From contig JADJLX010000002.1 of NCBI GenBank assembly GCA_016709865.1, forward strand, positions 310,001-374,000: a stretch of 64,000 bases of DNA, in the 5' to 3' direction. Every line of letters begins with the position of its first letter. Position 1 is the first letter of the stretch. This document shows, in pieces, positions 60,883-64,000 of the stretch. Under the pieces are notes generated by a model. The model ran no database searches. It was not told the DNA's origin and worked only from the letters and a program-made list of their open reading frames with translations. This DNA is from Bacteroidales bacterium (GTDB lineage: Bacteria > Bacteroidota > Bacteroidia > Bacteroidales > VadinHA17). Position numbers and translations under genes: made by a program.

Positions 60883-63222
60883 CTAATAACTGATTATTTT
60901 TGACTCTCCGGCTTCAACTTTTATTATCTGCACCGATTCTCCACAGACGATTTTAGCCTCACCTCCGGCTGCAGAAAATATTTTTGCTGTGTTCAGTGCA
61001 CCGTCTGACCATTTCATATCGATCACAAATCCGCCACGGGCACATAATCCCTTTACTTCTCCTGTGCCCCATTCCTTTGGCAATGCCGGCAGCAATCTGA
61101 TAACTCCATTATGCGACTGAAGAAGCATCTCTGCTATACCTGAAGTGCCTCCGAAATTTCCGTCAATCTGAAAAGGAGGATGAGTATCGAAGAGATTGGC
61201 AAGAGTCGATTTCCTTAATAATCCCATTATGTTTTCATATGCTTTTTCACCATTCTGAAGACGGGCATAAAAATTGATTATCCATGCCCTGCTCCATCCT
61301 GTATGACCTCCTCCCGAAGACAAACGACGTTCAATTGTTGCTTCCGCAGCTTTAAATAGGTCAGGTGTTTCCGGAGTAAACTGCGCAAGAGGATAGAGAC
61401 AAAGCAGATGTGACATATGACGATGTCCGGGTTCCGGTTCATCAAAATCTTTTATCCATTCCTGTATAACACCCTTAGAGTTAATTACAACAGGCGGAAG
61501 CCTTTTCTTTGCTGCTTCAAGCTTTGATACAAATTCCTTATCAGTATTCAGCACAGTTGCTGCCTCTATACAATTGTCAAACAACGCGTTAATAATCTCA
61601 ATATCGATTGTTGCTGCATAAGTGAGCTGCGATTTCTCTTTTGTTTTGGTGTCGATGAATGTATTCTCAGGTGAATGGGACGGATTGGTTACCAGATATC
61701 CGTCGGGCGACTCTGTCAGAAAGCCCAGAACAAATTCTGCTGAACCTTTCATCAGGGGATAAGCTGATTCTCTCAGGAATGATGTATCTCTGGTAAACAG
61801 AAAATGTTCATAAACAGGAAATGTCATCCATGGTCCGTTCATTGGAGTAATACCCCATACACCATCTGCAACACCTGTTCTCCCAAAAGGATCTGTAAGA
61901 TGATGAAAAACCCAGCCATCAGTGCCATACATCTCTTTTGCGGTAGCAGCACCCGGCACAGTAAGTTTTTCCATGAAAGAGACCAGTTGGTCAGTAGTTT
62001 CAGTCAGGTTGCAAACCTCTGCAGGCCAGTAATTCATCTGGAGGTTTATATTTGTATGAAAGTCCGAGTTCCAAGGAGCTTTCAGATCCTTGTTCCATAT
62101 TCCCTGAAGGTTTGCCGGCAGTACGGCAGGATAACGTGAAGATGACATCAGGAGATACCTTCCGTACTGAAAATAAAGGGCAATCAATCCGTTATCGGTG
62201 CCACCATTCTTAACAGCCTGGAGTCTTTTGTCAGTAGGTACTGAGGATAAACTATCTTTTCCAAAAGACAGATTAACCCGGCTAAACAATGGCTGATACT
62301 CCTCAAGATGAGCTTTTTTCAGCTCGTTGTATGATAAATTGTCACTCCTGTTTAGTATAGTTTTACAAACGTCTGCCGGTTCAATGAATCTGTCAAAATC
62401 AAGGTTGTTAATATTATAGTCAGTGGCAGCTGTGATCCTTACAGTAACTTCCTCTGCATTTTTTACATGCAGGATATCTTTATCCGCGGCAATCTCGCCT
62501 TGCAGAGCAGAGAGCCTAAGCTCACCGGCAAATTTCATATGTTCCCCCCCGGGACCGGCTCTGGGATCTTCTTCGTCTATTATCTGGCCTGTCAGGATTA
62601 ATGTATTTCCACTAGCTAATACTGTTGCATCCTTTTCACGGGCAAGCCTGAATGAGGCATTTATAAGACCACCATCGACTGATTTAATATTTACTACAAT
62701 AACATTGTCAGGGGCAGAGACAAACACCTCCTGTATGTACTTTTTCCCGTCAGCAGTGAAATGTGAAGCAGCAATTCCTGTGCTGAGGTTGAGCTCCCTT
62801 CTTAAGTTTTCCGGCTTGCTACTCCACAGATAATCAATTAGTAAGTCTCCAAGTGGCTGATATGAGCGGATCCGCGGAGGAGTTCCCAGGAAATTCTCAT
62901 CAGCTATTTTGAATGCATCCTTGTATCTGCTTTCGAACAGGGCTTTCTGCAGGGCAGGCAAAGCCTTTATTGCATCAGGATTGTTATTGTTTATTTTACT
63001 CCCTGCCCAAATGCTCTCTTCGTTCAGCTGGAGCTTCTCATTCACAGGGTTTCCAAAAACCATCGCTCCGAGCCGTCCGTTTCCAACCGGCAATGCTTCT
63101 TCCCACTTCGAAGCAGGATTATCATACCAGAGTTTCAACGTTTCGCCGGAATTATCAGATGGTCTGTTACATCCGGAAATGCCAATTATAGAAAGGCACA
63201 GGATAATTAATTGTCTTTTCAT
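60883..63222 (-). CDS. Glycoside hydrolase family 95, probable alpha-L-fucosidase
   Basis: A 779-residue lipoprotein (CLSIIGISGCNRPSDNSG). It begins LKLWYDNPASKWEEALPVGNG, RLGAMVFGNPVNEKLQLNEESIWAGS, which is typical of GH95. The (alpha/alpha)6 barrel includes NINLQMNYWPAEVCNL, whose two Asn match the residues that support catalysis, and GWSRAWIINFYARL, and ends with SGIAEMLLQSHNGVIRLLPALPKEW. The family cleaves alpha-1,2-linked L-fucose, and some members act on galactose. It has no SusC/SusD genes nearby, so it is not in a polysaccharide-utilisation locus visible here. It is intact, although neighbouring genes are frameshifted. Confidence 0.93.
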   Translation of the reverse strand: MKRQLIILCLSIIGISGCNRPSDNSGETLKLWYDNPASKWEEALPVGNGRLGAMVFGNPVNEKLQLNEESIWAGSKINNNNPDAIKALPALQKALFESRYKDAFKIADENFLGTPPRIRSYQPLGDLLIDYLWSSKPENLRRELNLSTGIAASHFTADGKKYIQEVFVSAPDNVIVVNIKSVDGGLINASFRLAREKDATVLASGNTLILTGQIIDEEDPRAGPGGEHMKFAGELRLSALQGEIAADKDILHVKNAEEVTVRITAATDYNINNLDFDRFIEPADVCKTILNRSDNLSYNELKKAHLEEYQPLFSRVNLSFGKDSLSSVPTDKRLQAVKNGGTDNGLIALYFQYGRYLLMSSSRYPAVLPANLQGIWNKDLKAPWNSDFHTNINLQMNYWPAEVCNLTETTDQLVSFMEKLTVPGAATAKEMYGTDGWVFHHLTDPFGRTGVADGVWGITPMNGPWMTFPVYEHFLFTRDTSFLRESAYPLMKGSAEFVLGFLTESPDGYLVTNPSHSPENTFIDTKTKEKSQLTYAATIDIEIINALFDNCIEAATVLNTDKEFVSKLEAAKKRLPPVVINSKGVIQEWIKDFDEPEPGHRHMSHLLCLYPLAQFTPETPDLFKAAEATIERRLSSGGGHTGWSRAWIINFYARLQNGEKAYENIMGLLRKSTLANLFDTHPPFQIDGNFGGTSGIAEMLLQSHNGVIRLLPALPKEWGTGEVKGLCARGGFVIDMKWSDGALNTAKIFSAAGGEAKIVCGESVQIIKVEAGESKIISY

Positions 63223-63297
63223 AGGGTTTAATAAAGATAATCGTCAAGATATGAATATTTTGGAGTCAGAATACCATTTTCCAGTATGGTAGCTCTC

Positions 63298-64000
63298 TCA
63301 ACCATAGGGGCTTTCTGTCTGGGTAAGAATATCATGTAATACACTATTCATCAGCATTTTCCCAAAATCGAGCGAGGCATCCCGGGGAAGTTCACCCGGC
63401 AGATTATCGATAGCCATCATTGTAATATTAGTTGGTCTTGAGAATGCCGGCTCCTCAGTTTCAAGATAAGGGTTGTATGCATAAAAAGGATCAGCAATTG
63501 TTGATGGCCTGAGAGTTGAGGGTATAGGGCCATTAATATCACAGCTTATGTCGGCAATTACGGAGATCCTGAAGTCGGGTTTCTTCATATCCTCCTTTGA
63601 AAAGAAATGAGGAGAACGGGGATCCCAGAAATGACATGCAATGAAGATATCGGTCACTTTTGAATATTGTGCAAAGGAAGATTCATATTCTTCAGGATGG
63701 TTTGTAAAATGGCTGAAACTGAATTCCAATCCTTTTTTATGCTTAGTATACTTATCGGGACCAATCTGGCAAACAACAGGAACATCAAACTCTTTAGAAA
63801 CATATTCTTCAGGAGAAACCTATACAAAATTGCAGATGCTGAGAGTCTCCATGGCACCATGAGCAACCCGTCCTTCACCTGTAACAAGTACTTTCAGTCC
63901 GGGCTTGAGTTCAATAAGTCTCAGACCGGCCCACATCTCGTCGAGATCGTGGCACTGATAGGCAGGTTTCAGTTTGAACCTGTTAGTTTTAATACCTCTG
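63298..64000 (-). CDS. Alanine/saccharopine dehydrogenase-like oxidoreductase, partial, in-frame TAG
   Basis: About 234 residues from the edge to the stop at 63298, with the N-terminal part outside the window. RFKLKPAYQCHDLDEMWAGL and IELKPGLKVLVTGEGRVAHGAM (Rossmann NAD-binding motif) are followed by a TAG at 63820-63822, then VSPEEYVSKEFDVPVVCQIG and FSHFTNHPEEYESSF in the same frame, and DIFIACHFWDPRSPHFF. This matches the AlaDh/PNT and saccharopine (lysine-forming) dehydrogenase family found in Bacteroidota. The reading through TAG is by homology. The last section VLHDILTQTESPYG ends the protein. Substrate is uncertain. Confidence 0.7.

Noticed and set aside
59920..63822. TAG read as an amino acid
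   Set aside because: Several intact genes in the window end in TAG (for example def, the four-helix-bundle gene, the ComEA-like gene), so TAG is a normal stop. The two internal TAGs lie in the error-rich part.

Overview
The window is a chromosomal stretch of a Bacteroidota bacterium, most likely in or near the Bacteroidales. Several features support this. The promoters have the form TTG-N18-20-TAnnTTTG, the signature of the Bacteroidota primary sigma factor. The RpoD is short (287 aa) and Rho has a long N-terminal insertion. There is a PorT protein (type IX secretion), a BlaI/BlaR1 pair whose sensor carries a TonB_C domain, and the gene orders rpsU-xer-hpf-tRNA-tuf and porT-ubiE. A five-domain pyruvate:ferredoxin oxidoreductase points to anaerobic or fermentative metabolism. 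I cannot name a genus.

Layout. 0-2.6 kb is a translation block read leftward: rpsU, a tyrosine recombinase, hpf, then tRNA-Thr/Tyr/Gly/Thr and the start of tuf. 2.8-12.6 kb holds small housekeeping and envelope genes: ComEA-like, TamA/BamA-like, a TrmH-type methyltransferase, an FAD protein, PorT, UbiE/MenG, an SDR and a nitroreductase. 12.7-19.8 kb holds a large VPS10/sortilin-type secreted protein and a sugar-utilisation run (TIM-barrel isomerase, MFS transporter, Gfo/Idh dehydrogenase). 20-28.9 kb holds a nitrilase-family amidase, two glycosyltransferases, a Tat-exported Gfo/Idh protein, a tetraheme cytochrome fused to a formylglycine-generating-enzyme domain, and MsrB-MsrA. 29-36.7 kb holds gapA, a SiaC-like protein, an ABC permease and a BlaI-controlled TonB-like regulon. 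36.8-53.8 kb is dense housekeeping: acyl-CoA reductase, miaA, rpe, rpoD, rho, nifJ, ruvX, def, comEC, trkA, trkH, tsaC and the SRP RNA. 53.9-64 kb holds a DUF4199 protein, two glycosyltransferases, two amidohydrolases, a GH95 fucosidase and a partial dehydrogenase. Many genes in this last block are interrupted by single-base indels or in-frame stops.

Two intergenic repeat systems stand out. The first consists of cassettes in which a small gene (DUF559 nuclease, S23/Avd-like four-helix bundle, or GxxExxY PD-(D/E)XK protein) lies between inverted arrays of short direct repeats, with the repeat sequence differing at each locus. Several gene-less versions of the same architecture are scattered through the window. 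The second is a family of long perfect palindromes in intergenic space, one of which sits in frame inside a protein-coding gene. The BlaI regulon is also notable: two promoters share a 37-bp block, identical at 36 positions, that holds both the core promoter and a dyad. It drives the blaI-blaR1 pair and a lipoprotein with four tandem TonB_C domains.

The break density is uneven. Outside the GxxExxY remnant, 0-53.8 kb has essentially intact genes. The last 10 kb has about eight frameshifts, mostly one missing base in a homopolymer, and two in-frame TAG codons. I read this first as a possible consensus-quality problem and only second as gene decay.
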